Assembly: GCF_022682495.2 (NCBI RefSeq)
Contig: NC_071391.1
Location: forward strand, 107,987,195 to 108,051,194
Direction: 5' to 3'
Length of the DNA stretch: 64,000 nt
Source: Desmodus rotundus
Taxonomy: Eukaryota > Chordata > Mammalia > Chiroptera > Phyllostomidae
Shown: positions 33,042-44,529 of the stretch, piece by piece
Numbering within the stretch: the first letter of the stretch is position 1
Layout: every line of letters begins with the position of its first letter
Position numbers and translations under genes: made by a program
The notes under the pieces: generated by a model
What the model was told of the DNA's origin: nothing
Database searches by the model: none
The model's input: only the letters and a program-made list of their open reading frames with translations

Positions 33042-34412
33042 ACTTAGGAGGCATTGCATAATACAATGATTCTTTCCCTCATAGAACAAAAATGATTCTT
33101 TTTATATCTTTTCATTACTTAGTGAGCTGCTTTGGTTCACTTTGTTGGTTCAGAAATTAAATGTTTTGTGGGTTCACTGGATCTAGAGATAGGGTAAAAA
33201 ATTATCTTTAAGTGTTAGAGACATAACCCATTTTATATTAATAGAAGAGAAAAAAGATATAACTGCTTTTTTAAATATCCAATACAACTAGACTAACTTT
33301 ATTCCCCTCAGGCTCCAAACTTTTTTTCTAGCTTTTTTCTTTCCTGCCCACAATCTAGTTTCTTGTCTCACAAGTCCAGTTCACATCTGTCTTCCCTACC
33401 TTTTCTTTCCATAAGTAAAAAAGTTGATGTTTCTCCAGCTCTAATTACCTTTTTCTGAGCACATTTCAATTTGTCTATTTCGTTCTTGAGGTCTGATGCT
33501 CAAATTTAAACACAATGCATTAGATATGGTCAACTTAGTATAAACAAAAAATGCAGTAGCAATTATTTCCCAATTTTTAATATTGTGTTTCTGTTGAAGC
33601 CATCTTTTCTTGAAGATGGCAGCCACAATTAGCACTTTGTCCTCTAAAACTTCTGGGCCTTTTCTCTTTAGCTGCTGCTGGGCCATATTCTTACCCCAAC
33701 ATATGTTTGCAGTTGACTATCTAGATCCAAGTGTACGAATTTACATTTATCTTTGCAAAAAGTACATCTTACAATATTCTGCTCATCACTCCAGGCTGCT
33801 AAGACACATTTGAAACTGGTTATAAGAAATTACTTTTCTTTTTAGCCTAATGTCATCCATGCAGTTGGTAAACATGGCTAAAAACTGATAAAAAGTGTTG
33901 AAAAAGGCAAACTGAAGACATATTAGAGCTCAGGAGAGCTCTCCTGATGCCACTAGGCTCAAGTTTCAAGCCTGATTTGGGTCCACAGAAGCCCAGGGAT
34001 CATCGAGCTCCAGCCTGCTCTCAACTTCAGCATCCAGCGCCTCCTCTATGTGAGGCCTTTGCTCTTCACCGGACCATTCATCCTGTCCTCTGAACCTTTG
34101 CTCATGTAAGGACTGGAATGCCTCTTTTTTAAGCTGCACCCTTCCTTTGTGGATGGCCACATGACTCAAGCCCACACGACTGATTTTAAGTTTCTCTGTT
34201 TTCCCTATCCAACAGAAGTACCTCATGGAGGGCTGACAGTGAACATCCAGTGGTACTTAAAATGTGTGCATTGAATTAAAGAGTAAATTAAGGAGTGAAG
34301 CAGGTGTTTTACACTATTCTTGTCTTCCTGGTAGTATGAAACTATCTGGAGACATTTTTTTAAAGTAAGACAAATAATAACATATAATTGTTTGGAATAT
34401 TGACTGTATTAA
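33042..34412. other. Unique sequence, no gene seen
   Basis: A minus frame of 86 codons (34226-33966) ends in an acidic stretch but has no recognised relatives or splice context. Confidence 0.4.
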
Positions 34413-34800
34413 TCTGCTAGGGCTATCATAACAAAGTATCACAAACTATGTGGCTTGAACAAAAGAAATGTATTTTCTCATGATACTGGGGTGTAGAAGC
34501 CCAAGGTCAAAGTATGGGCACAGTTAGTTTCTTCTTAAACTTACCTTTTGGCTTGTAGAAGGTTGTCTTTTTCCTCTGCCCTCACATGGTCTTCCCTCTG
34601 TGTGTGTCTCTGTCTCAATCGCTTCTTATCAGGACAGCTGTCATATTGGATTAGGGCCTACTCAAGGACTTAATTTAACCTCAATCACCTTTTTAAACAC
34701 CTGTTTCTAAATACAATCACATCCTGAGGTTCTAGGGGTTAGGACTTCAACATATGAATTTTTTGGGGACACACTGAGCCTATGTCCCTGGCAAACAATT
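34413..34800 (+). mobile_element. MLT1 (MaLR) solo LTR
   Basis: Ordered matches to MLT1: TGTATTAATCTGCTAGGGCT, ATCATAACAAAGTATCACAA, CACATGGTCTTCCCTCTGTG, CATATTGGATTAGGGCC and GGTTAGGACTTCAACATATG. It is nearly complete with moderate decay. Confidence 0.85.
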
Positions 34801-35635
34801 CAGTTGATATCAGAAAGTTTCCAGAATGTGTGTACTTCTTGGAATCTTTCACTAAGTTAGTGCTACTGAATTTGTTATAAACTAGAGGGAAAAAAATCAA
34901 TCTTCCCTTTGGACATATTTTTCTCAGCAGTTTGATCTTTCCTTTTAATCAAGTCAAAAGTATTTTAGAGATTTTGGGGTCTTTGTTCTTTTTCTAAAAG
35001 TAAAATCAATGAAATTAATAGGGTGAAATAGGGTAAGTCTATTGAATGAGAAAAATCTAATTACAAGGCTAATTTTTTTCCCTGCATATTACTTTCCTAA
35101 TTTGGCTTTCTCTGCATATTTTACTTAGAAGCACTTAAAGTTAACATTTCGCAAACTCGACATGTAAAATGTTGAAAAGTAATCTTGGGATGTGTCTTGT
35201 CTGGATTTTTATTGTTACCATATTACGAGCTGCAGGTTGAACCTATTCCTTCTTAATCTGCCATTGGCCTATGCTATTCACATATTCAGGGCCTGTCAGT
35301 GTTTTGTGATTTCAAAGATGTGAAGGAAAATGATGGCTTCTATCCTACTCTTAAACTCCAACTCTTAAGGTTAACTTTGACTCCAGTTAAAGCACAAATT
35401 CCCTGCAAGGGTTACATTAAGTTATTTACACTTTAACCTGACTGAAAGCTCTAATTAGGGGAAAGAAAAGGGAAAAAAAGGCAATGGGGCCCTGAAATGA
35501 GAAGCATGGAGCACAAAAGACAAACTCACCCCCCTGACAATGTTGGCCACGGCCAACGCTTCATTCGGGATGCTTGGGTAAGGCCAATAATATGAGAACT
35601 ATCATGCTCCTCCCTGATGGGGAAGAGTGGCTCAT
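34801..35635. other. Repeat-poor AT-rich stretch
   Basis: No known repeat or frame. Homeodomain-like cores are present (TCTAATTACAAGGCTAATTT near 35058, GCTCTAATTAGGGG near 35449), so it is a weaker non-coding regulatory candidate. Confidence 0.3.
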
Positions 35636-36173
35636 TGAATTCTTATGTAACAAATTACTGCAAACATAGAAGCTTAAAACGATACCAATTATGATTTCAC
35701 AGTTCTGTGGTTCAGAAGCCCAGGTGGACTTGACGGGGCTTTTGGCTTATGGTTTCATGGGGTGTAGAGGTCAGGGTGTTAGGTGGGTTGGGTCTTTATC
35801 TGGAGGCTTTAGGAAGAATCTGCTTTCAAGCTGCATGTTTTTAGCAGCAGTGGTTCTTTGTGATTGTAGGTCAGAAGTTCCTCTTTCCTTGCAGGTTGTC
35901 AGCTGGGGGTTGCCCTCAGTTACTGGAGGCTGTTTCCATTACCCTCTGTCTTGGCTCTCTTCCTTCTTCAAAGCAGTAATGTTGGATCAAGTCCTTTTCA
36001 TTATTCATCAGAGTCTCTCTGATTTTCCTTCTGCCTTCCTTTTCTCTGAGCAGCTAGAGAAAGGTCACTGCATTTCCTTCCTTCCTTCCTTCCTTCCTTC
36101 CTTCCTTCCTTCCTTCCTTCCTTCCTTCCTTCCTTCCCTCCCTCCCTCCCTCCCTCCCTCCCTCCCTCCCTCC

Positions 36174-36209
<36 letters not shown>

Positions 36210-36430
36210 TTACTTATGTTGTTGACACTATTACGGATGTCCTCTATTTTCCCACCTTTGCTCCCCTCCACCTGCTTTTAAAGGCTAGCATGAGTAGACT
36301 ACACAAGTCCAGAAAATTGCCATATTGTAAGGTTAATTACAACTGCATAATCATTTTACAACTGTGCCTAGGTTGATGTTTGATTGAATAACCTGGGGAC
36401 AGTAATTTTCTTGGGGGGGGCAGTTTTTGA
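35636..36430 (+). mobile_element. MLT1-like LTR interrupted by simple repeats
   Basis: Starts TTATGTAACAAATTACTGCA, AACATAGAAGCTTAAAACGA and continues with MLT1-like G/T-rich sequence. A 133-bp pyrimidine tract (36073-36205) has expanded inside it. The right boundary is approximate. Confidence 0.55.
36073..36205. repeat. Compound pyrimidine microsatellite (TTCC)n(CCCT)n(CT)n
   Basis: 133 bp of uninterrupted pyrimidine: TTCC units to about 36136, CCCT units to about 36172, then CT units. It lies within an MLT1-like LTR. Open frames here on both strands are artefacts. Confidence 0.97.
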
Positions 36431-36597
36431 ATTTTGCCTGCTGTGCTCCTCTTTGTCACCCCTTGGTCCAGCAGGCAGCATCCTGTCCTCTTCCTCGTGC
36501 CTGAAATCACCAGGGAAGTAGAGAGTTAATCTTAGGTTGCTCATAGAGCTCTAGAATATAGTCATTTGTGTTTCTTGTGGTTGCTTGTTCTAATTCT

Positions 36598-36720
36598 TTA
36601 TTATTATTATTATTATTTTTTAATTGTTGTTCAAGTACAGTTGTCTCCATTTTCCCACCCCCACCCACCCCCACCTCCCATCCTCAATTCTGATCTCCTT
36701 TAGCTTTGGCCATAGGTCCT
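36598..36720 (-). mobile_element. 5'-truncated L1 3' end
   Basis: (TTA)n, then TTGTTCAAGTACAGTTGTCT and a C-rich block like the 7.95-kb copy. It belongs to the same bat L1 group and is about 120 bp long. Confidence 0.7.
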
Positions 36721-36793
36721 TTTTTAAATTTTACTTTTCAGTTACAGTTCACATGCAATATTATTTTATATTAGTTTCTTCAGAGTTTACTTT
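36721..36793 (-). mobile_element. Old L1 3'-end fragment
   Basis: TCAGTTACAGTTCACATGCAA and the following ATATTATTTTATATTAGTTT match the 45.27-kb fragment. It is an older L1 type directly next to the younger 3' end at 36598-36720. Confidence 0.5.
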
Positions 36794-39261
36794 GTGAAAA
36801 ATCAGTTCATGGTGCATTTAATTTTCTCCTTTAAGACCACTGCATGGCACCTGAACCTATGCCATGCGATTCAGGGCCTAGGGACCACCCTGTCGACCAG
36901 GACTGGGCTTGTGTGTGGAGGCAGTTGGAGCTGCATCACCGTGTGTTTGAGAGGCTCCAGTGTGTCACTGGGATTTGCATCTGGTACTGCCCATCCCTCC
37001 CAAAGAATATTTGACAAATTGCAATTCAGACTCTTTTTTCCGAGCTTCCAGTTTCCCACTACTCCATAAATAAAGCCTTCCCACTGTGGTCAGACGCAGC
37101 CATTGGAGTGTTCTTACACTGAGACCACATCTGCCTCCCATTGCTTTCAGTTCTGGCACTACACAGAATGGACCACTCCAACATTTTTTTTCCTTATTCG
37201 ATTTTCTGTTTTCCTATTATTTTCTCTGCTAGGAAGCAGCATATGTCTCAGTCAGCTGAGATTCAGAGCATGACCTCCCTTTCAGACTGAAATAAATACA
37301 GCCCTTTTAGACTTTTTCCTTCTTCACATCTGCCCTTGAAATTCTTTTAATGCATGTTTCTGATGGAGAATTGCAGGGCCTGTGTATCCCTGAAAGTGGC
37401 AGCTGATGCATATCCTGAGCCCCTGAAAACCTGCTCAGTGCACCAGGGGGAGTGTGTTCTGCTGAGCTGGCCGAGTTTTCTGTTCACCTTTCAAAGTTGG
37501 AGCATGCTGTGCTTTGAGCAGAGGCTGTGAGGAATACACCTGGTGATATGGCCAGTGGACCTTGTGATGATCTAATATCTTCCCATAGCATTCTGGGATG
37601 GCAGAAAACCAGAGGTCTTCACTGTGAAGAAGCACCAACTTACATTTTTGTGTAGAATGAGGTTGAGTCTGTGAACCACAGGCTGGGGTGACCTGGGAGT
37701 TTTTAGTGCTTATTTTCATCACAAAGAAGCCTTGAAATGTATGTGTATCTAGCATTTTGTGTACTCTAAACTCATTGTAGAATGAATGGTGTGTATTTTA
37801 GACACAGGGCAGAGATGTCATCCAATCATGTTCCACGTGTGAGCAGCTGTCAGCTGATGCTGTCTGAGCGTTGAGTGTAAATTCTCTTCATACCCCTTTG
37901 AACATCCTATAGGCAATTCGATGCTCCCCCCGCCCCCAAGATTTCTGTGGGTTCCTGGGAGTTCTCTTATCACTTCTGACTTAGAGTGCCTGTCTTCCTG
38001 GACCCTCATTTTCCTTCAATCTCATTTCCCATGACTATTTTGTTTCTTCTGCTCTCTGCTTATCAAGCTATAAAACGCAGCATTTCCCTTGCTTTTTGCC
38101 TAAACCATCCATACAAGACATTAAAAAATGTCATAGGTTTTACAGGAGCATTGGGAGGAGAGAAGATGACTTATAGTAGCATTAATGATTTTAATTGGAC
38201 TATTAGTTATCTCCGTTGTTTAAAGTCCTTCCGCTACCCTGTCAATTGGGAAATCTGACTGGCCACTTTCCTGTGGAGCCAACCTCCTGCCCTATTATTC
38301 TGATATTTCTCCCTCCTTTGTCATCTCCCCTCCCCCTGCTTCTTTAAGCTTCCCCAATTCGTGAAAACTAGTAGCTACCAATGTGACCCACTGTCATCTT
38401 CTAAACCATGGTGTACTATGCCCAAAGGGGCTCTCCTAATCATCATTCTGTATCTATAGAATAAACCTAAACACAGATAATCCCTTTATGTGAACTCATC
38501 AGATAAATCATTTCATCTGCTACATGTTACTTATGCCTGAAGGGAATTTATTGGAAAGTTGTGTGGTCCCTGGTGCTGCAGTAGTGGTTATGCTGGTCTC
38601 CCTCTGGATCAGGAGCTTTTTAGGGTGGAGACCTGCCGCGTCATTACCTGCACACGTGAGGCTTTTAACGGCTCCCAGGGCCATTGGCCAATGTTCTGTT
38701 TCCTGATCTGTGTGGTGGTTATATGTGTGTGTTCACTTTGTGATAATTACTTGAGCTGCACACTTATGAATTAATCACTCTTCTATATAGATTTCAATAC
38801 ATATGCTTTTTAAGAAGTGGCTTACATCAGACGGCACAGTTAGTATGTGATGGGCTTAGGTCTGTGGACTCCCAGGGAGCAGCTTCCCTCAAACTGAGTT
38901 GCTTCTGCAAAGGCCGAGGTGGTTTGGCTGCCTCCTCCAAAGATGTGGGGCTGGGTGCAAAGGAAATGAAGTTTGTATTGTTTTCCTATGTCTCTTCTCT
39001 CTGCTCACCCATGTGACCACCTGAACTTCCCCGTCAGAGCCCCAGAACCAGGCATGTTCTTTGTTACCAGACACCTTTGCTCACATCCAATTCTCCTTCA
39101 GTGAGTGAAATTTTTCATGTCTTCTCTCAAGAGCAATTTTTTTGGGAGTATTCCCCATCTCCCCCAGTTTGTAGCAGGATAGGCTTAGAGTCTCTGGTCA
39201 GGGGGTTCAGGGTTGAGGGGAAGGGTGTGATCTCTAGAGGCTGCTATCTGCTCCACCAAGA
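36794..39261. other. Unique and unclassified sequence
   Basis: 36830-37160 contains CCATAAATAAAGCCTTCCCA, an LTR-like poly(A) region I cannot assign. The rest shows no repeat or gene. The longest frame (37755-37435 minus, 106 codons) lacks motifs. Confidence 0.35.
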
Positions 39262-39445
39262 CAGGGGTTCTCGAACTTGACTACACTTGAATCACCTGGG
39301 CAGTTTTAGAAACTACAGAGCCTGGGCCCCATCTCTCCCACCCCCTAGAAGACTCTATTTAATTGGTCTGGGCAGACAGGTTTTAAACCTCCCCAGGTAA
39401 TTCTAATTTATGGCCACAGTTGCAGCTGCTGATCCTGAGTTATTT
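39262..39445 (+). mobile_element. MER5A-type hAT MITE
   Basis: CAGGGGTTCTCGAACTTGAC, ACTTGAATCACCTGGGCAG, ATTTAATTGGTCTGGGCAG and CCCCAGGTAATTCTAA match the MER5A pattern (Charlie-group hAT, ~190 bp, no coding capacity). The right terminal repeat is degraded. Confidence 0.75.
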
Positions 39446-39715
39446 GACAGAACCTGCCAAACCAGGAAGGTCTTAGCTGGAAATGGGAAACAAGATGCTA
39501 AGATGTAACATCTGATTTTTAGCCCATTTTGGGGTGAGTCCTCCTGTTGAGTATGCTAGAGATTCAGAGAGCCTTGCTCTACCTATCATGCAGTGATTAT
39601 TCCCCACTGCTGTTGAATCTCCACACATAGCCCAAATTAACCTCAGTAGCTTATAGCAGATGTAGACACTGGTACTCTATTTCTTTAAAAAAATATTTTT
39701 TTAAGAATTCAAAGT

Positions 39716-39928
39716 TTTTTAAAAAAGATTTTATTTATTTATTTTTAGACAGAGGGGAAGGGAGGGAGAAAGAGGGGGAGAGAAGCATCAATGTGTGGTT
39801 GCCTCTCACATGCCCTCTACTGGGCACCCAGCCTGCAACCCACACATGTGCCCCGACTGGGAATCGAACTGGTGACCCTTTGGTTCATAGGCTGGCACCT
39901 AAACCACTGAGCAACACCAGCCAGGGCT
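39716..39928 (-). mobile_element. Ves SINE
   Basis: Sense strand starts AGCCCTGGCTGGTGTTGCTC with box A (TGGTGTTGCTCAGTGG) and box B (AGTTCGATTCC) of a polymerase III tRNA promoter. A body ending CTCCCTCCCTTCCCC and (TAAA)n/A tail follows. It is the least diverged copy and the strongest evidence for a vesper-type bat genome. Confidence 0.88.
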
Positions 39929-40589
39929 CTTTTTTCTTCTACATTGTTTCCTAGTGGTTACATGATCCACCTATCACCCCAGAGGCTCAATTGCCCCTTG
40001 AGCAGTGATGTCTATCTCAAGTGTCAGATGTGTGATTCCTCTGCTCATCACATACATAGCAAGTTTCAAACTTCATCAGCCCCTCATCATGCCCTCAGGG
40101 GTCATTGCAGACTTGTCGGGGAAGATTGAAGCTCTTTTCTGTGGATTTCTCTGGTTGGTTTTTAGGTTTATCTACTGAGCCAAGACTCACAGCCTTCACA
40201 CAGCCATGCTAGCCACCTGTCCCCACCCTGCCTCCCACTCTCTCCCTGCCCCCAGACCAGTGTGGCTTCTGGTAGTCCGTGTGGATTTTCTGTCTTCTCT
40301 TTTTTCTTTCCTCATTCCACCTTCAAATCTTCTCACATACTTTGGAAGAACTATGCTCTTCCTTCTAAGACTGGCGTATAAACACCTCTTCCGAAAAGCC
40401 ATGGCATACTCTCCCAGAGGAAATTGCCTTTCCTTCCTACATGTTCTTGACACAGACTGTTGCTTCATCTTCCTACTTACTACAATCTGCTCTGAAGCCA
40501 AAGTTTAGTGACTTTACATTGTTACTCATGTAACTATTAGTACAGTGTGATTAGCACTACAATGCTATGAACATAGGTTCCATTGTGAC
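39929..40589. other. Unique sequence, possibly L2-derived
   Basis: Overlapping frames of ~100 codons at 40196-40508 on both strands look incidental. The C/T-rich character suggests decayed L2. Confidence 0.3.
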
Positions 40590-40735
40590 AAGCTACTTAC
40601 CATTATTTATCTCATTTCTTCCTCTCAACAGTTCTATCAGGTGGGTACTGTTATTAGCTCTTTTACAGATGAGAAAACTGAGGATTAGACATTAAGTGAG
40701 TGCAGATATGGGGTTTCAACCCAGACAGTCTTCAC
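40590..40735 (-). mobile_element. MIR SINE
   Basis: Reverse MIR: CTCTTTTACAGATGAGAAAA, CTGAGGATTAGACATTAAGT and GGGGTTTCAACCCAGACAGT. Confidence 0.75.
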
Positions 40736-41609
40736 TTGTTTACCTCATCAGCCTGGGACATCATAGACCACAGGAAATGTGTTTTTATAAGATTCACGAA
40801 TACCTGTTTGTATCCACTGGAGCTCTCAGTGTTGCAGTTTTGCATGGCACTATACCCTTGTTTCTGAATATGCATAAGTTTATTGGATTGTCTTCTTTGA
40901 CTTATGTAAATGCAAAACATGCAGACACGGAAAAATGCAGCGATCAACAGCCACAGTGAAAATGCTTGTTAAATTTAAAATGTACAGTTTTGATCACTGG
41001 AAACAATGAGGCCTTTAAGATGTATGGGATCAAGCAAAAGCTTTGGGGAGTTCTTACCTAGATATACAGTTGAGTCACCCCAAATCAGCATGTCAGCTCC
41101 ATTCTGACAGCCCGACCGTGTGCAATTCCACTAAAGGAGAACCATCCTACACAGTGGGAGTACCCTGGTCCAATGGGAACTGGAGCCCACCCGGGACCCG
41201 TTTTGGCTCAGGTTGCTTCTTCTAGCTGCCCTGATCTGGGCTTACAGTTCCAGCGAGTGGAATGGGACGTAGAAATTATAGAGGAAGGTACTCCAAAGCA
41301 TGAGATTGTAGGTGGGGGTCAAGGCAGGTTCCTGTTTGTCTGGGTCTAAAGTGTGATACTTATGGAAATATACAATAGGCAAATAGTGGTTAAGATAATT
41401 GCAATAGAAGCCTTGGTAGGCATATACCAAACTCGATATTCAGTAGGTGTTTAATAAATCTGAAAGTATTTTGGCCTTGTACAAATTACTCTTGAGCTCT
41501 AGGTTTAATCAGTTTTTCACTTTCTCACTTGTAAGCTCTCTGAATCTGTTTTCTGCATAGAATGGGCAGTGATGGCATCCTGCCAGGGTCCTGTACAGAA
41601 GTGCTATTA

Positions 41610-41825
41610 TAACAGCCTGCATTTATTGAATTCTTATTGTGCGCCGGACACGATTCTAAATGTGGTACATGGCTTATCTCATTTACACACCTCACAACAA
41701 CATTTTGAGGTGGATTCTTTTATTCTTTTTTTTATAGATGAGAAAATGAGGCATAGAGAGGTACCCCATTTGGACCTGCGAATCCAATGCCAGAATTTAA
41801 GTGCAAAACCGTCATACCATGTCCC
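41610..41825 (-). mobile_element. MIR SINE
   Basis: Reverse MIR, nearly complete: TGAATTCTTATTGTGCGCCG, ATCTCATTTACACACCTCAC, ATAGATGAGAAAATGAGGCA and CCAATGCCAGAATTTAAGTG. Confidence 0.8.
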
Positions 41826-41828
41826 CTG

Positions 41829-41998
41829 GCTCAGCTCTTCTCAAGCCTGGCTGCGTGGTAGAATTGTTTGAGGCACTTGAGAAAAGTGCCAATAACTGGA
41901 CATCATTACCTCCCCCAGAAATTCCAATTTAATTGGCGCAGGCATCGATCCTCTTCACAGCTCCCCAGGCAATTCTCACAGCAGCCAGGCTGAGTACT
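41829..41998 (+). mobile_element. MER5A-type hAT MITE
   Basis: CTCAGCTCTTCTCAAGCCTG, TCCAATTTAATTGGCGCAGG, CTCCCCAGGCAATTCTCACA and GCAGCCAGGCTGAG match the MER5A layout. It directly abuts an MIR on the left. Confidence 0.7.
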
Positions 41999-42461
41999 AA
42001 TAAAGAAGAGGCTCACAGTGAACTTGTATTGAATCTCAATCAGAGTGGCTCAACCTTGACAACACCAAATGAGTAAATGTGCCCGAGTGCACTTCAAAAC
42101 TAAGTACTTCACACATGTAAGAAATTCTATGTGATGTTTATTAAACTGGTATTTATCCAGAGTCATCTTTGTTCATACCACTGACTAGAGAAACAGATAT
42201 GTATGGAGTATCTCTTAAGCAGGAGAGAGTAGGGGTGGGAAAGGTGGGGGTAGACAGGGATTGCAGAAGTGGTCTGCTACAGAGGGGAGGAGAATTTTCT
42301 CACTGATCATGTTAGAATTGCCAGGACATGGTAATAATAAAAAGTAGACTGATTTTGTTGGTTTTATAATTATTTTAAAATTCTGTACACAATCATCCAA
42401 GCCCATGGGTATGCTACAATTTGGTGTGTCACTGCTATTGCTTTGAAGTATATCATCAAAA

Positions 42462-42660
42462 TTATAAATTGTGTGTGTATATGTGTGTGTGTATATAGTT
42501 ATTTACCATCAGTGTATATAAATAACATATACTATATATGCTATAATATTATTTATATACTATATAGGATATACTATATATCTATAAATATAAACTTATG
42601 TTTATATATAAATTCATATATTCATACTCAATAAATATATGAATAAAGTTATATAAATAA
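42462..42660. repeat. AT-rich / TG-TA simple sequence
   Basis: TGTG/TATA runs followed by ~150 bp of nearly pure A and T. It includes the inverted repeat TTCATATATT and AATATATGAA (about 42615-42645), separated by ~11 bases. Confidence 0.85.
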
Positions 42661-42790
42661 AAATATTTCTCATAACAATCTTCTGAGAAAAGTATAATGA
42701 TCCCCATTTTACAAATGAAAAACTTCATAGAGAATTTAAGTCACTTGCCCAATACTAGGAAGCTAGTAATATGTAGAAAACATTTTCTGT
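42660..42790 (-). mobile_element. MIR SINE
   Basis: Reverse MIR: CTCATAACAATCTTCTGAGA, ATGATCCCCATTTTACAAAT and TTAAGTCACTTGCCCAATAC. Confidence 0.75.
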
Positions 42791-43204
42791 GTGATTTACT
42801 GACATTATTTCTTTTAATTCTTTCAACATTTTATGAAGAGGTACTATTCTTTGTCTTTAAAAAAAAATAAAAGGCATAGAGAAAGACAAAAGGAATCCAA
42901 GGGGCAGAATGTCAGCAAGTTGTTTCTGGCCTCTCCCAACTAGGAAGTGGTTAAGCCAGAGCTTAGGCTAACATGGTCTGCATCGAACACTGTTCCTGAG
43001 CTTCTGTGCCGACCTGCGTCTCGTGTTACATACGTAGTCAAAGTCCAAACTCCAATTTGTTTTCTTGGTAGACTGCTCTCTCTCCTCAATCCTCTCTACT
43101 TTCCTGTTTGATTCTTCCCACCTTGTTTTCAACTTCCAGATCCCTAATGACTGAAAAAAACAAAACAAAACACTAGCATCTGTCACTCTAAAATAGGTCA
43201 CTTT

Positions 43205-43745
43205 GGCATAAGACATATTTTGACTACAGGCAGTTAAGAAGCAGATACAAGAAAAGCTCTCTTATTTGCCTAAAAGCAGGATATACATTTCAAAGGTGTC
43301 TGTCCTCCTCTTCCTACCAGGAAGGACAAAAGTTAATTACCAGAGAAGACAACTTTAGATTCTTATCAGAGTGGACGGGGCACCAGAGGAATCTGTATAA
43401 CAAGCTACTAACCAGCCTTCATCTACTATGTTTCCCATATATTTACCTTTCCACAGTTTATGGTTCTTGGAAGCCTATAAGCCTTCCTTCTACAAATTTG
43501 TTTTTTGTTCAAGATGCTATATAAGCCTGGATTCTAAGCCACCATTCTGAGTTACTTTTTCCTGAGTTTCTCCCAAGTATAGATGAGATACACATGTTAA
43601 TAAACTAGCTGTTTTTTTCTCTGGTTAATGTGTCTTTTACTGGACGTGCAGGGCATGTCCAAGCTCTCTCATAACCCTTGTCTATCTCGCTGGGTCTGTC
43701 TTTGCTTGACCACAGTCCTAAACTCTGTCAAAAAGGGTTGCAGTA
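43205..43745 (+). mobile_element. ERV solo LTR (ERVL-like)
   Basis: LTR organisation on the plus strand: a TATA box (CTATATAAGCCTGG, about 43519), then CTGAGTTACTTTTTCCTGAG, a poly(A) signal (GTTAATAAACT, about 43597) and a T-rich U5 (TTTTTTTCTCTGGTTAATGT). The 5' boundary is uncertain and no internal retroviral sequence is seen. Confidence 0.55.
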
Positions 43746-43764
43746 CAAGGAAGAATTTGAAAGT

Positions 43765-43860
43765 AAATTTGGTGGCTATGCGACCTTGGAGAGGTTAGCA
43801 AACCTTCCTCCTATATTCTTTCATCTGTAAAATGAGGACAGTCTTAAGGTTCTGAAAGCG
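43765..43860 (+). mobile_element. MIR SINE fragment
   Basis: GCGACCTTGGAGAGGTTAGC followed by CTTTCATCTGTAAAATGAGG is the MIR middle region. Confidence 0.6.
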
Positions 43861-44044
43861 GGCTCGAGGGAGGAAAGTGGGGTAGACAAGCAGTCGACAT
43901 TACAGGGACACGCTGTCTCGCAGGACGGGTGGGTGTGCTCATTCTGCCTGTCTTCTTTCTAGAGTCAGTGTGAAATAGAGGTTTGGAGTTTGAAGATCTC
44001 TTTTATTTGATCTGCGTTTAGAATGAAAAAGTTAATATGATTAC

Positions 44045-44430
44045 TGCTATCAATTGAACTTTGTCCCTACAAAATTTCTATGTTGAAGCCCTAACCTGCA
44101 ACGGGACTGTATGTGGAGATAGGAGCTTTAAAGAGGTAATTAAAGTTAAGTGAGGTTGTAAGGGTGGGGCTGTAATCCCATATGACTGGTGTCCTTATAA
44201 GGGGATGGAAAGACACCAGAACTGCACACCCAGAGAAAAGGCCAGGTGAGGATGCATCCAGACGACACCCTCTGCAAGCCAAGAAGAGAGGCCTCAGGAG
44301 GAAACAAACCTGTTGGTTCCTTGCTCTTAAACTTCTGGACCCCAAAATGTGAGAAAGCGAATTTCTGTTGTTTAAGCCACTCAGTGTGTGGAATTTTGTT
44401 ATGGCAGACCGAGCAAATGAATCCAGTCAC
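44045..44430 (-). mobile_element. MLT1 (MaLR) solo LTR
   Basis: Reverse MLT1 pattern: AATTGAACTTTGTCCCTACA, TGGTGTCCTTATAAGGGGAT, TTTCTGTTGTTTAAGCCACT and TTTTGTTATGGCAGACCGAG. It is nearly complete. Confidence 0.8.
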
Positions 44431-44529
44431 TTTTGTACCACAAGACTGACTCCAGGGTGATTGTTTCTGAGTGTGCTCATTCCATCTCCATTCAGCAGAA
44501 GCATGTATGTGAGGCACATTCAAGGCCGG

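Noticed and set aside
33966..34226. 86-codon minus frame with an acidic C-terminus as a gene
   Set aside because: No recognised domain, no splice or start support, and its length is common by chance.
35691..36281. 196-codon plus frame
   Set aside because: It crosses an MLT1-like LTR and a pyrimidine microsatellite; its C-terminal half is only S, F, L and P repeats.
37435..37755. 106-codon minus frame as a pseudogene
   Set aside because: No recognisable protein family and no retrocopy hallmarks.
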